Positions 44,715-53,948 of a stretch of 64,000 nt of DNA are shown here, piece after piece. The notes under the pieces were generated by a model. The model did no database searches. It saw nothing but the letters and a program-made list of their open reading frames with translations, and had not been told where the DNA came from. This DNA comes from SpSt-398 sp033762195 (GTDB lineage Bacteria > Bacteroidota > Bacteroidia > Chitinophagales > Chitinophagaceae), in assembly GCA_033762195.1 (NCBI GenBank), contig JANRLV010000058.1, forward strand, positions 1-64,000. Reading direction: 5' to 3'. Position 1 is the first letter of the stretch, and each line of letters begins with the position of its first letter. The translations under genes and the position numbers were made by a program.

Positions 44715-44795
44715 GGCGGTTGGGATTTGGCTATTAGCTATGGTATTTTGGAAGTAATTTAATTTTTTTATAGAAAATTAAAAAATCGAAATTAA

Positions 44796-44811
44796 CATCC
44801 AACATCCCATC
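44796..44811. repeat. Short heptamer-array remnant
   Basis: CATC at 44796 and 44803 keeps the 7-base step and the CCAACATCC wording of the right arms of the large arrays. A third CATC at 44808 is out of phase. It overlaps the end of the regulator gene. Confidence 0.35.
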
Positions 44812-45436
44812 ACTGATTAATCAAATTGATCAGCCCTGCCGCATTTCGCACATTGAGTTTTTTAAACAGGTTGTGGCGGTGGACTTCCACTGTTCGTAGG
44901 GAGATAAAGAGGCGCTCGGAGATCTCTTTGGAGGTGAGGCCTTCTTTGATCATTTGTGCTATCTCGAGTTCGCGACGGGTAAGTGAGTTGATATCAGGTT
45001 CGGCTTCTTCATTCTTGATCACATTGCCGATGATCTGTTCCTTGATATCGGCACTGATAAATGTATCGCCATTCTTCACCGATTCAATCGCAGTGATCAT
45101 CTCGTCATAGGTTGACGTTTTGGAAACATATCCTCTGGCGCCATTCTGTAAAATGTTTTTTACCATGGCGATATTCGTGTGCATGGAAACCGACAACACT
45201 TTTACCGCGGGCATGAGAGCCTTGATTTGTTTTAAAAGAGGAACACCCGATAAACCGGGCATACTGATATCGAGAAGAATGATATGGGGATATAGATTTT
45301 TGATCTCGGCCAGGGCGGTTTCTCCATCAAAGGCTTTTCCTACGATCTCGTAGCGAGGATCTGCACTCAGCAGGGTGGTCCACATGTCGATCACCATCTT
45401 GTGGTCATCTACAAAGTATAATCTTGTCTTTCCCAT
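44810..45436 (-). CDS. LuxR/NarL-type response regulator
   Basis: The 208-residue protein has a receiver domain (acidic pair at 10-11, phospho-acceptor Asp56 in LLDISMP) and a C-terminal LuxR helix-turn-helix (about residues 145-205, LTRRELEIAQMIKEGLTSKEISERL). It binds DNA once phosphorylated. No sensor kinase adjoins it; the divergent Hpt gene at 45581 is the nearest signalling gene, with 144 bases between starts. A phosphorelay link is inference. Confidence 0.92.
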   Translation of the reverse strand: MGKTRLYFVDDHKMVIDMWTTLLSADPRYEIVGKAFDGETALAEIKNLYPHIILLDISMPGLSGVPLLKQIKALMPAVKVLSVSMHTNIAMVKNILQNGARGYVSKTSTYDEMITAIESVKNGDTFISADIKEQIIGNVIKNEEAEPDINSLTRRELEIAQMIKEGLTSKEISERLFISLRTVEVHRHNLFKKLNVRNAAGLINLINQ

Positions 45437-45580
45437 ACAGGTTTATTCTTACTAAGGATATTGAACCGAAAACAGGGCATAAGTGTTTACCCGTAAATAA
45501 AAAATTTATTCCGGCATTCATTTAAACGACTGAAACAGAATGATTATTTTATCGTCCTCATAAGAAATACCCTATCCTAT

Positions 45581-45979
45581 ATGCCTCTGGAACGCGAAAC
45601 CTCACCCATGTCAGAATATAACGACTTCATCGATTTGAGCTACCTGCAAAGGATCGGGAAAAATGACCCCCGATTCATCCTTCAAATGCTGCAGTCATTT
45701 GCGAGTACCAACCAATTGATCCGGGAAGGCCTATCATCGGCGCTAAAGGACAGGGACCATCAGGCTTTGGCGGAAGAATTGCACAAACTCGTTTTTGCCC
45801 TGGGTGTCATTGGAGCCAAGCATGCACTGACGCAGGTGCGTGGGTTGGAGGAAAGGGTAAAGAACAGAGAGATCGACCATCAGGAACTGAAAAAGGCCTG
45901 TATCCAACTTGACCAGGCGCTCGAGCTGCTTTCGCAGGAAGCCCATACACGGAGCAATGAACTCAATGAACTAATCTAA
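45581..45979 (+). CDS. Stand-alone histidine phosphotransfer (Hpt) protein
   Basis: The 132-residue protein is a four-helix Hpt domain. The phospho-accepting His68 is in EELHKLVFALGVIG. Two in-frame ATG codons (45581 and 45608) are possible and both leave the domain intact; the first is listed. Such proteins relay phosphate between receivers. It is divergent from the LuxR-type regulator, so the two may act together with a remote hybrid kinase. No kinase is linked. Confidence 0.8.
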   Translation: MPLERETSPMSEYNDFIDLSYLQRIGKNDPRFILQMLQSFASTNQLIREGLSSALKDRDHQALAEELHKLVFALGVIGAKHALTQVRGLEERVKNREIDHQELKKACIQLDQALELLSQEAHTRSNELNELI

Positions 45980-46170
45980 CTACGTAGTAACACTTAGTTT
46001 TTATCTAGTGTTTCCGGCTCATTTCCTATGGAATATGTGATTAATCCTTGCTTTGGACGGACCCTTCTATTTTCTTTACACCCGCAATTTTATCCATCCC
46101 TGTTGAGATTCCCCATCTGATCCACTACCTTTTGAAATAACCGTTTTTTTATTCATTCAAAAAACGAGTT

Positions 46171-47532
46171 ATGAAAAAGTTTTTACCCATGATTACGCTG
46201 CTCTTTGGCAGTTATCTCTCTTCTGCGCAGGGACTTGTCCTTAGCGAAAATTTTGGTGGTTATACCTCCGGCGACATCAATGGCCAGGGAGGTTGGACCG
46301 TAACCAGTACCACCACCCAGGTGCAAGTGGCCAATGTAGCCCCTTATCTGGCCTATCCCGGTTATGTTAGCGGCACCCAGTATGTAAACATTTCGGCAAC
46401 GACCTCGCGCTATGCCCGCAAAAACTTCATCACGAATATTCCATTGAATGCCAGCTCAGTGGTGTATATGAGTTTTGTGGTACGCATAGCCAGTACACCT
46501 AATTCAAATGAGGAAAGGGTGGTAGTTTTAAAAGACGAGGCCGGTAGTGATGTGCTCCGTTTTTTTGTTGACCGCGGCGGTGCTAACAGCCGGGTGCGTT
46601 TTGGTATCGGTACAGCCAATGAAGGGGCTGTTTATACGCCGACAGGAGCAACCAGCGAATACGCTGTAAATACCAACTACCTGATCGTTATCCGGTATGA
46701 CATTGATGCTTCAGCAACAACACGCGATGATATCTACATGTGGGTCAACCCATCACTGGCTTCGGAACCTACCACAGCCAGCGCGAATGTGTCCAATGCC
46801 AATGTAAACCTTGGGTACACATTTGGCACAACCAATGACATTTCCCAACTGGAGATTCCCAAGCGTAGCAATACCCCAACTGGTTCGCTGGATGCCTTTA
46901 AGATCGCCTATGGATCGGGAAATGGAAGCACGGCTTTGAACGCCGCTGCCGCCTGGTCAGATCTTTCCCCTGCCGGTATTGCTTTGCCTGTAAGCTTTGG
47001 TGATATACGTGGAAGTATCAAAGGAAATATTGTGAAGATCGACTGGACCATTCTTACCGAAGTGAATGTGAAACATTATGCGGTGGAAAGAAGTGTGAAT
47101 GGAAAAGATTTTGAGGAGATTGGTACAGTAGCAGCTACAAAAAAATCGGCCTATTCGCTTACCGATATTTCGCCTGCACAAGGCGCCAATTACTATCGTA
47201 TCCGCAACCTGGATATAGACGGAAGCAGCAGCATTAGCAATGTGGTTAAAGTGGTATTTGGTAAGAAGGTGGCCAGTCTGACCTTGTTCCCCAACCCTGT
47301 ATCTGGTGACCATGTATCAGTTTTAACACCTGATCTGGCCAAAGGCATGTACACTATCCGTATGCTGGATCAGCAGGGTGCTCAGCTTTCGCGGACTACT
47401 TTGATTCATGACGGTGGTTCACTCAGTCAGACTATTCGTGTGCCTGAGGCAATAAAAGGGGGCATGTACACCCTGGAGATCAGCGACGGACTGGAGGTAC
47501 GTATCTACAAACAATTCATCTTAGTACGATAA
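46171..47532 (+). CDS. Secreted protein with type A T9SS sorting domain
   Basis: The 453-residue protein has a signal peptide (about residues 1-19, ending SSAQ). A concanavalin-like beta-sandwich follows (about residues 25-270; LSENFGGYTSGDINGQGGWTV opening, DGWYMW-type strands), then a linker module. The C-terminal 80 residues (LTLFPNPVSGDHVSV, then KGGMYTLEI and KQFILVR) form a type A T9SS sorting domain. It is probably a surface or secreted carbohydrate-binding protein; the ligand is unknown. A terminator follows. Confidence 0.82.
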   Translation: MKKFLPMITLLFGSYLSSAQGLVLSENFGGYTSGDINGQGGWTVTSTTTQVQVANVAPYLAYPGYVSGTQYVNISATTSRYARKNFITNIPLNASSVVYMSFVVRIASTPNSNEERVVVLKDEAGSDVLRFFVDRGGANSRVRFGIGTANEGAVYTPTGATSEYAVNTNYLIVIRYDIDASATTRDDIYMWVNPSLASEPTTASANVSNANVNLGYTFGTTNDISQLEIPKRSNTPTGSLDAFKIAYGSGNGSTALNAAAAWSDLSPAGIALPVSFGDIRGSIKGNIVKIDWTILTEVNVKHYAVERSVNGKDFEEIGTVAATKKSAYSLTDISPAQGANYYRIRNLDIDGSSSISNVVKVVFGKKVASLTLFPNPVSGDHVSVLTPDLAKGMYTIRMLDQQGAQLSRTTLIHDGGSLSQTIRVPEAIKGGMYTLEISDGLEVRIYKQFILVR

Positions 47533-47594
47533 GGTTTCATAGCTCCGGATATTCCTCATGACAAGCCATTCTGTTTGAACAAGCAGAGCATGGA

Positions 47595-47617
47595 CCCCGC
47601 CGAAGGCGGGGTTTTTT
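47595..47617 (+). terminator. Rho-independent terminator
   Basis: CCCCGCC (47595-47601) and GGCGGGG (47605-47611) form a 7-bp GC stem around GAA, followed by six T. Confidence 0.92.
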
Positions 47618-47673
47618 GTTTTATAAAGTGAATCAATTCCTGTCCATTCGTCTTTTTCACAAAAAATTATACG

Positions 47674-47706
47674 ATTCACCTGATTTTAGTCATACCATAG
47701 GTGAAT
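47674..47706. promoter_or_regulatory. Inverted repeat ATTCACCT-N17-AGGTGAAT (candidate operator)
   Basis: Perfect 8-base arms (47674-47681 and 47699-47706) are separated by 17 bases, so arm centres lie about 2.4 helical turns apart. The site ends 22 bases before the GTG start at 47728, where a repressor or activator could act. No T-run follows, so it is not a terminator. Confidence 0.4.
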
Positions 47707-47727
47707 GGATGGGCCTAAGTTTATAAG

Positions 47728-48102
47728 GTGAAAAGGTTTGTAACCATACTTTTATTGGGTCTGTTGATTTCCTTGCAAACACCTGTCGGGCAATTTTTTA
47801 AGATTCCCCTGCTCATCGAGCATTTCTTAAAGCACAATGAAGCAAATGGCCTTTCATTTATGGGGTTCCTGGCAGAACATTACGCTTCCGGGCATATGGA
47901 TGCAGACCTGGATGAGGATGAGCAATTGCCTTTCAAACAGATCATATTATTTAGCATCGGATTTGCCCTTGTAAGCCCGGTAATTCAATCCGGGTTTTCT
48001 GTGGTTTTACGAAAGCCAGAAAAGATCATTTTCCACAAGAACTATAATCCACGCAGGCATCTGGCCGGTATTTTCCATCCTCCACGCGGCTACTCTTTCT
48101 AG
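47728..48102 (+). CDS. Conserved hypothetical protein with signal peptide and one more helix
   Basis: The 124-residue protein starts with GTG. It has a signal or anchor (about residues 3-18), an acidic HMDADLDEDEQ segment with neighbouring His residues (EHFLKHNEANG, EHYASGH), and a second membrane segment (about residues 71-90). I do not recognise a family. The His/Asp clusters could bind a metal ion. It precedes the DUF2231-like gene by 43 bases, so the two likely form an operon. Confidence 0.6.
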   Translation: MKRFVTILLLGLLISLQTPVGQFFKIPLLIEHFLKHNEANGLSFMGFLAEHYASGHMDADLDEDEQLPFKQIILFSIGFALVSPVIQSGFSVVLRKPEKIIFHKNYNPRRHLAGIFHPPRGYSF

Positions 48103-48145
48103 TTTTTGGGCCATTTATTCCATTTAATTTTTTAAAAAATATTTT

Positions 48146-48661
48146 ATGTCTAGTGTACAATTGCACCTGGCGTTGACCCATGTGCCTGTAGTTTTATCAT
48201 TCATTGCCTTTATAATATTGCTTGTTTCTTTTATTATTAAGAATGAAACAGTGGCAAAGGTTTCCTATTTCCTGTTAGTGTTTGCTGGTATATCAGCGAT
48301 CCCTGTCTTTCTTACCGGAGAAGGCGCGGAGGAAGCGGTGGAAAACCTGCCCGGTGTGTCTGAAGCCATAATTGAAAAACACGAAGGGCTGGCCAAATTT
48401 GCGTTGATCGCGATCTCTGCTTCGGGTTTGGTATCCCTGGTCGTATTGTTCTTAAGCAAACAACAGGCTCTCCTACGGCTCGGGAAGATTGTCATTTTAT
48501 TATTGGCCATTGCCTCTTCCGCATTGATGCTGCAGACTGCTCATTTGGGAGGGCAGATAAGGCATACCGAAATCCGTTCAGCAGCCGTTGGGCAGAATGC
48601 TGAGGGTAATACAGAAAATGGCGGGGCGAAAGAGTCAGGCAACGAAGACGATGATGATTGA
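48146..48661 (+). CDS. DUF2231-like membrane protein
   Basis: The 171-residue protein has four membrane helices. Conserved-looking histidines are at the helix ends (HLALTHVPVV, EKHEGLAKFAL, TAHLGGQIRH), the layout I associate with DUF2231. The C-terminal 30 residues are acidic and disordered. DUF2231 proteins may bind heme or metals; the role here is not shown. It forms a likely operon with the small protein upstream and ends at a very long hairpin. Confidence 0.65.
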   Translation: MSSVQLHLALTHVPVVLSFIAFIILLVSFIIKNETVAKVSYFLLVFAGISAIPVFLTGEGAEEAVENLPGVSEAIIEKHEGLAKFALIAISASGLVSLVVLFLSKQQALLRLGKIVILLLAIASSALMLQTAHLGGQIRHTEIRSAAVGQNAEGNTENGGAKESGNEDDDD

Positions 48662-48675
48662 TTTAATGAAAGGGA

Positions 48676-48723
48676 AGTTTCCCCAGCGGGCGTCTTATTA
48701 CCTGACGCCCGCTGTGGGAAACT
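48676..48723. terminator. Long hairpin between convergent genes
   Basis: A 19-bp stem (48676-48694 with 48704-48723, one bulged T) closes a 9-base loop (TTATTACCT). It lies between the DUF2231-like gene and the minus-strand IPT lipoprotein. There is no long T-run, so it may block transcripts from both sides by structure alone. Confidence 0.6.
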
Positions 48724-48726
48724 GAC

Positions 48727-50025
48727 CTATCTGAGCGCGATACCGGAAGGGTATGCATCTGTTGCTCCACTCGTGATCTCAGTGGGAGTTCCGTTTTTGT
48801 ACACTTTGACCCGGGGGCCTGAACTGAGGTTGCCCGCGACTGCCACATAGATATTTTCTCCGCAAACAGCTATGGCCTTTGCATCGCCATAGGAGGTTGG
48901 TTCCAACACATAAGCAACTCCATTTTTCCAGAATTTGGGTCGTTTCATACCGCTAAGCATGCTTTCATCGTTTCCGGCCACATAAACATCACCTTTGTAA
49001 ACCGTGATGCTATTGGGACGATCGCGAAGGTTGGCTTCCCCGGAATAGGTCGTTTCCACGCCATTGATCCATACCTTCACGCGTTCACCTGTGGACTGCA
49101 TCTCATACCCTACGACATAGATATCTGTTCCAGACACGGCAATGCCAACTGCATAGCAGTTATTGCTGGAATTACTGAGTGAGGTGGGCACTCCGTTTCT
49201 CCATAAACGGGCCACCGAACGACCGCCGATATCCTCACTACCACAAACATACTGGTCAGCGCCAACCATGACAATTCCAGTGGCATTGGCATCGGAGGCT
49301 GATCCAGAGGTAAGATTGGTGCCGGATGAGTTTAACCAGGTACGTGCCAGACTCCAGCCTGATGTACCATAGGCAAAGCCGGCCGCATAGATATTACTTC
49401 CATTCAGCCATACCCCACGGATCTGACCTCCCTGGCCGAGGTGTGGCAGTGAACTGGAAACACCATTCAACCATACCCTGGGTTCAGATGAAGTGGATGT
49501 TTCTTCAATGCCTCCTACCACCACATCGGTGGTGGTAACGAAGACAGAGGTCGCCTCTCCTCCGTTTGCTCCAATGGGAAGCGATGTAGCGGTGCCGTTG
49601 ATCCAGAGTTTTGGCCGGCTAATATTATCAGTTCCTTTTTCCCTGCCCACAATATAAATGTCGGGTGAATAGGTAAAGTGGTCGCCGGTATCCTTCCCGT
49701 GCGAAGTGGTGACGACCACAGCACCCCCTCCGGTGGAGAGGAGCTGCGGGACGGTAACGGTGAGTTGGCTGTCGGTAGCTGCTGTAACGGGTACGGTGAT
49801 TCCGCCAATGCTCACCGTGTTACTTGAGGCTGTAGAACTAAAATGGGTACCGGTTATCGTGAGACTTGTATTGTATCCACCACTGCTTGGACTGATACCC
49901 GTAATAACCGGGGTAAGGTCTGGCGGCGGCGGAGGAGGTGGAAGCGGTTCCGATTTATCCTTTTTACAGGAAAGAAGTACAGAGAGCGATAGTCCCATCA
50001 GGACGAGGATTCTTGTCTTTTTCAT
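48727..50025 (-). CDS. IPT/TIG-domain lipoprotein with beta-propeller-like repeats
   Basis: The 432-residue protein has a lipoprotein signal (lipidated Cys20 in SVLLSC), then a proline run. An IPT/TIG domain follows (about residues 40-120; PVITGISPSSGGYNTSLTITG). The rest holds six or seven repeats ending in (V/K/R)WxNG(V/T), each about 45 residues with an xVxGx(D/E) strand, consistent with a beta-propeller. The protein should sit on the outer membrane, function unknown. It is transcribed towards the long hairpin at 48676. Confidence 0.8.
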   Translation of the reverse strand: MKKTRILVLMGLSLSVLLSCKKDKSEPLPPPPPPPDLTPVITGISPSSGGYNTSLTITGTHFSSTASSNTVSIGGITVPVTAATDSQLTVTVPQLLSTGGGAVVVTTSHGKDTGDHFTYSPDIYIVGREKGTDNISRPKLWINGTATSLPIGANGGEATSVFVTTTDVVVGGIEETSTSSEPRVWLNGVSSSLPHLGQGGQIRGVWLNGSNIYAAGFAYGTSGWSLARTWLNSSGTNLTSGSASDANATGIVMVGADQYVCGSEDIGGRSVARLWRNGVPTSLSNSSNNCYAVGIAVSGTDIYVVGYEMQSTGERVKVWINGVETTYSGEANLRDRPNSITVYKGDVYVAGNDESMLSGMKRPKFWKNGVAYVLEPTSYGDAKAIAVCGENIYVAVAGNLSSGPRVKVYKNGTPTEITSGATDAYPSGIALR

Positions 50026-50135
50026 TTTAATTGGATTTTAGTCCCGTAAAATGAATAAAAACAATTGAACCTTTTCTGGCGGTTTCAGAACTGCCTTTTA
50101 TGGTTTCATAAGTGAAGAGAAAATCAATAAAACTG

Positions 50136-50885
50136 TCAACGTTTTTCCAGCAGGTGAAGTACCATATCTTTTTTCCGCTGCGAGACCGGGATAGATTTAC
50201 CGCCTTCCAGCAGGAGCATGCCGCTATCCGCTTTGCGGTCGTAAAGTTTGATCTTATTGGGATTGACCAAACAGGAGTGGTGTGTGCGAAAAAAGCCATA
50301 AGGGCTTAACAATTCCTCATAGGAACGGAGGTTGCGGCTGACAAATATCGGTCCGCCATCAACCAGATGGAATTTGGTATAGGAGCCAGCCGCTTCGCAG
50401 TACAGTATATCACTGATCCTGACAAAATATGTTTTGTCAATATCTTTTAATACGATCTGTTTTTCAGCTTCCTTTTCATTTTTTAATTGTCGCATCAACA
50501 CCTCCAATTGCTGCTGTAGGGTCTGTTGTGTTAATTGCTCGAGGGCCCGGTCAAGACTTTGTGATAATTCGAGCGGGTCAACTGGTTTTAGCAGATAATC
50601 GAGCGCGCTGCACCGAAAGGCCTGGATCGCATACTGGTTATGCGCCGTAGTGAATATGAGTTGAAAGGAAGGGTGAGGTAATTTTTCCAGGAGATCAAAA
50701 CCAGTGCCGTCATCCATTTCCACATCGAGTAGTACAATCGATGGATTCAGTGTCCGGACCATCTCCAACCCCGAAGCCACACCTTCTGCTTCGGCGACCA
50801 GAAAACGTCCCTGGTTCCAGTTCTCCACCATCGTGCGCAATACACCGCGTACTTCCGGTTCATTATCAATAAGCAAAATATGCAT
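50136..50885 (-). CDS. LytTR-type response regulator
   Basis: The 249-residue regulator has a receiver domain (phospho-acceptor Asp54 in VLLDVEMDD; KPVDP near residue 101) and a LytTR DNA-binding domain (about residues 143-245, with FVRISDILYCEAAGSYTKF and FFRTHHSCLVNP). It follows the LytS-like kinase on the same strand with 5 bases between, so the two form a two-component pair. Target promoters are not evident from sequence. Confidence 0.93.
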   Translation of the reverse strand: MHILLIDNEPEVRGVLRTMVENWNQGRFLVAEAEGVASGLEMVRTLNPSIVLLDVEMDDGTGFDLLEKLPHPSFQLIFTTAHNQYAIQAFRCSALDYLLKPVDPLELSQSLDRALEQLTQQTLQQQLEVLMRQLKNEKEAEKQIVLKDIDKTYFVRISDILYCEAAGSYTKFHLVDGGPIFVSRNLRSYEELLSPYGFFRTHHSCLVNPNKIKLYDRKADSGMLLLEGGKSIPVSQRKKDMVLHLLEKR

Positions 50886-50890
50886 ACTGG

Positions 50891-52522
50891 TCAGACGTTA
50901 TTCTTATACAATATAGGTAAATGTATGGTGACCATCACCCCCTGACCACCTGGATTATTGTCGATGCGGAACCCGGCCCGGGATTTCAGTTTGATATTTA
51001 ATAGATAGATCCGGTCGCGAATGATCTGGCTGGCCCGGCTGATATGATCATTGGTTTCCCTGGGTTCGGATCCTAAGCCTTTGCCATTGTCGACGACCGA
51101 AATGGTCAATTCCTTTTTATCCATACCAAAATGAATGGTAAGAACACCTTTATATCCGATCCCTGAAAACCCGTGCTCAATACTGTTTTCTACAAAGGGT
51201 TGCAGGATCATGGATGGAATCAACAGATCATCAATGGCCAGAGCAGGGTCGGCCTCCAAGGCATAGGTGAACTTGCCTGGGAAGCGCATGGTCTGTACTT
51301 CGAGGTATTCCTGTAGAAAATCAAACTCCTGCTCGATGGTAACATATTCTTTATAGGTACTCTCCAGGGTTTCACGCATGATCTTGCTAAATCGGGAGAG
51401 GTTGGTAGCAAGCGCCTGCCCATCCTTTTCCTGTACCGCGAATTTCTGCATAGCACTCAGGGCATTGAAAAAGAAATGTGGATTCATCCGCGCGCGGTTC
51501 AGGCGTTGTTCAGTTTCCAGGATATCTTTTTTATGTTTCAGGGATTGTTGTCTCAGGTAAAACGCTATTGCAGTTGCAGCCAATAGCCCTGCTATGGCCA
51601 AAAGCAGGTAGAGCTGTTGTTTTTTGTCCAGGTCCTTGATCCTGTTCTCGTTCTGTGATTGATCATATTTTTTTTCCAGCTCGGTTACGATACGGATCTT
51701 TTCGGCATTCTGGATGGAGTCGTTCAGGGAGGTAGCCTTTTTGTGATATTCATAGGCCGACTGATAATCTTCCTGTTCTTTAGCGATGGTAGCTGCTAAG
51801 GAATAGGTTTCAGACAATAAGGCCTGGTTCCCATTAACCAGTGCATAGCTGATCGCGGAATCAATTTCGTTGCGCGCTGCTGAAATTTTCTTTTGTTCCA
51901 GCAAAATATCTGCCTTATCGAAAAAATAGACCCGCATGTCTGCGGTTTGGGCCGGATCGAGATAGGCTTTACCGGAATCAAGGTAAGCAAGGGCTTTATC
52001 CAGGTTTCCCTTTTCCCATTCTACTCCCTGAAGGTTGTTATAGGCCAATGCCAATAGGCTGGTAAATCCTTCTTTATTAGAAATTGCGATCGTTAATTGA
52101 CTGAACAAACCGGAAGAATCCAGGCTCCCCTGCGTATGGGTATCCTGATAATGCCAGAGGTATCGTTTGGATAATTTGGCGTATAGATCCACCTTTTTTG
52201 CTGGTTCGCTGATGCGGGGTAAAAGCCTTACCGCCCGACGGGTATACTCTATGCCCTTTACCGCCTGATTGGCATTGTTGAGCAGGTGGGCGATCATGGT
52301 GCAGGCATTTGCTTCTTCGTAAGGGTCATTGCCTTTTTCGGCCCATTGAAGCAGGATAAAACTGTATTCCTGTGCTTTGGCAAAATCACCCCGGGTAAAG
52401 TAATCTGCGGCTGTTTTTTTGGCGGAGAGGATGCTGTCAACGATTGGGTTCCCGCCTCCCGTCTGGGTGATGGCCAGGAGAGGAAGAAGAGAAAGGGCCC
52501 CAAAAAGCAAGGCTTTTCGCAT
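50891..52522 (-). CDS. LytS-like sensor histidine kinase with TPR repeats
   Basis: The ATG at 52522 gives a 543-residue kinase with a signal peptide, a periplasmic region of TPR-like helical repeats (about residues 30-270), one membrane helix (about 305-325) and a His_kinase domain. The domain has NPHFFFNALSAMQKF (phospho-His near 352) and a HATPase (VDNGKGLGSEP near residue 480). The partner regulator lies directly downstream. The ligand is unknown; TPR sensors are common in Bacteroidota. Confidence 0.9.
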   Translation of the reverse strand: MRKALLFGALSLLPLLAITQTGGGNPIVDSILSAKKTAADYFTRGDFAKAQEYSFILLQWAEKGNDPYEEANACTMIAHLLNNANQAVKGIEYTRRAVRLLPRISEPAKKVDLYAKLSKRYLWHYQDTHTQGSLDSSGLFSQLTIAISNKEGFTSLLALAYNNLQGVEWEKGNLDKALAYLDSGKAYLDPAQTADMRVYFFDKADILLEQKKISAARNEIDSAISYALVNGNQALLSETYSLAATIAKEQEDYQSAYEYHKKATSLNDSIQNAEKIRIVTELEKKYDQSQNENRIKDLDKKQQLYLLLAIAGLLAATAIAFYLRQQSLKHKKDILETEQRLNRARMNPHFFFNALSAMQKFAVQEKDGQALATNLSRFSKIMRETLESTYKEYVTIEQEFDFLQEYLEVQTMRFPGKFTYALEADPALAIDDLLIPSMILQPFVENSIEHGFSGIGYKGVLTIHFGMDKKELTISVVDNGKGLGSEPRETNDHISRASQIIRDRIYLLNIKLKSRAGFRIDNNPGGQGVMVTIHLPILYKNNV

Positions 52523-52707
52523 CAAGGGTGTAGTGGTTGATGCAATATACCAATAGATTTTAACAGGGGCCAGGACCGGAACGGTTAAACGGGGCTCCTT
52601 TCATAAGTGACCAGAACAAATTGACAACTGAATCGCCGGGGTGGCGGAGGGGGGATAAATCAAACCCGCGACCGAATCCTTAAATTCGGGTACATAAACC
52701 AAAAACC

Positions 52708-53511
52708 ATGCGTACGCTCTTTTACCTCCTTCTAGTTGTGCAGACGGCCTGTCAAACCAAAACACCCGGGGAGAAATCCTTATCCTCGTTGCGGTGGATC
52801 GACCTGACCTATACCTTTGACAGCACCACTCTTTATTGGCCCAATAACCTCAAGGGATTTCAGCACAGTACGGATGCCGAAGGGCAAACGCCACTGGGGT
52901 ATTATTATTCTTCCTATTCCATCTGTACACCCGAGCATGGGGGCACTCATTTGGATGCGCCCATTCATTTTGCGGCCGGAAAGTTAACGGCGGATCAATT
53001 GCCCCTAAGCAGTTTGACCGGTGTGGCAGTGGTGGTGGATGTTAGTGCACGGGCTTTGACCGACCGGGACTATCTGATTTCGGTAGCTGATATCGAGGCC
53101 TGGGAAAAGGAGCATGGGGTGTTGCCTGATCAAACTATTGTATTGTTTCGAACCGGATATGGGAAATTTTATCCCGACCGGGGAAAATATTTTGGTTCAC
53201 CCAAGGTAGGGCTTGAAGCTATTCCTGAATTACATTTTCCAGGAATAGATCCAGCAACAGCCCAATGGCTGGTGGACAAACGCAAGGTAAAGGCAGTGGG
53301 CCTTGATACACCCAGTATTGATTTCGGGCAGTCGAAGGATTTTAAAACACATCAGGTGTTGATGGGAGCCAACAGACCCGCTTTTGAAAATGTGGCCAAC
53401 CTCGATCAGTTACCTGCCAAAGGAATATATGTAGTGGCTTTGCCCATGAAGATCGGAAAAGGCAGCGGCGGTCCGTTACGGATCATTGCGGGAGTGATGG
53501 AGTCTAACTAA
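52708..53511 (+). CDS. Cyclase-family (kynurenine-formamidase-like) lipoprotein
   Basis: The 267-residue protein has a lipoprotein signal peptide (Cys15 in VQTAC) and a cyclase domain. The metal-binding motif HGGTHLDAPIHF has His77, His81, Asp83 and His87. The family includes kynurenine formamidases and isatin hydrolases. Export as a lipoprotein makes tryptophan breakdown unlikely, so a periplasmic ring-opening hydrolase of unknown substrate is the better guess. It stands alone. Confidence 0.8.
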   Translation: MRTLFYLLLVVQTACQTKTPGEKSLSSLRWIDLTYTFDSTTLYWPNNLKGFQHSTDAEGQTPLGYYYSSYSICTPEHGGTHLDAPIHFAAGKLTADQLPLSSLTGVAVVVDVSARALTDRDYLISVADIEAWEKEHGVLPDQTIVLFRTGYGKFYPDRGKYFGSPKVGLEAIPELHFPGIDPATAQWLVDKRKVKAVGLDTPSIDFGQSKDFKTHQVLMGANRPAFENVANLDQLPAKGIYVVALPMKIGKGSGGPLRIIAGVMESN

Positions 53512-53556
53512 TGCCTATCCAGCAACAGAGACAATGATTTTTTCATTTCCATTTTG

Positions 53557-53742
53557 CTAAGCACCCAGCGCTTTCAATGCCTCATATACCAGGAAGGCAG
53601 GCCATACGATTGCTTTTAAAAAACCAATCACACCTGATCCAAAACTGGTGGCTTGCATGATGTAATATACTGCTGCACCAATCATACCCAGTCCATACAC
53701 GGCGTTACAGGAAGTGCCGTGTTTTTTTACGTTTTGTTCCAT
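53557..53742 (-). CDS. Small membrane protein
   Basis: The ATG at 53742 gives 61 residues with two hydrophobic stretches (about residues 14-31 and 36-54) and a Cys at residue 12. I recognise no family. Such short helical proteins are frequent next to single genes in Bacteroidota. It is convergent with the cyclase gene, 45 bases apart, and its promoter cannot be seen. The frame is short, so the call rests on composition alone. Confidence 0.5.
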   Translation of the reverse strand: MEQNVKKHGTSCNAVYGLGMIGAAVYYIMQATSFGSGVIGFLKAIVWPAFLVYEALKALGA

Positions 53743-53948
53743 AGTTGACCTTAACAAGGAGGTTTGATATAGGGGAAAGGTAGGGGGTCGGTTTATTGGG
53801 AAGTATGACCTGGGTCAGTTCTGTCACGACCCCGAAGCCCCGGGACACGGAAAACACGAAATTTTTGCTGTGTTGGGAAAAAAAGAAACCCGGCGGGTTC
53901 TAAACGACATCCACACCGGGCGCTTGTCAAAAACAAACTTTAAATTAT

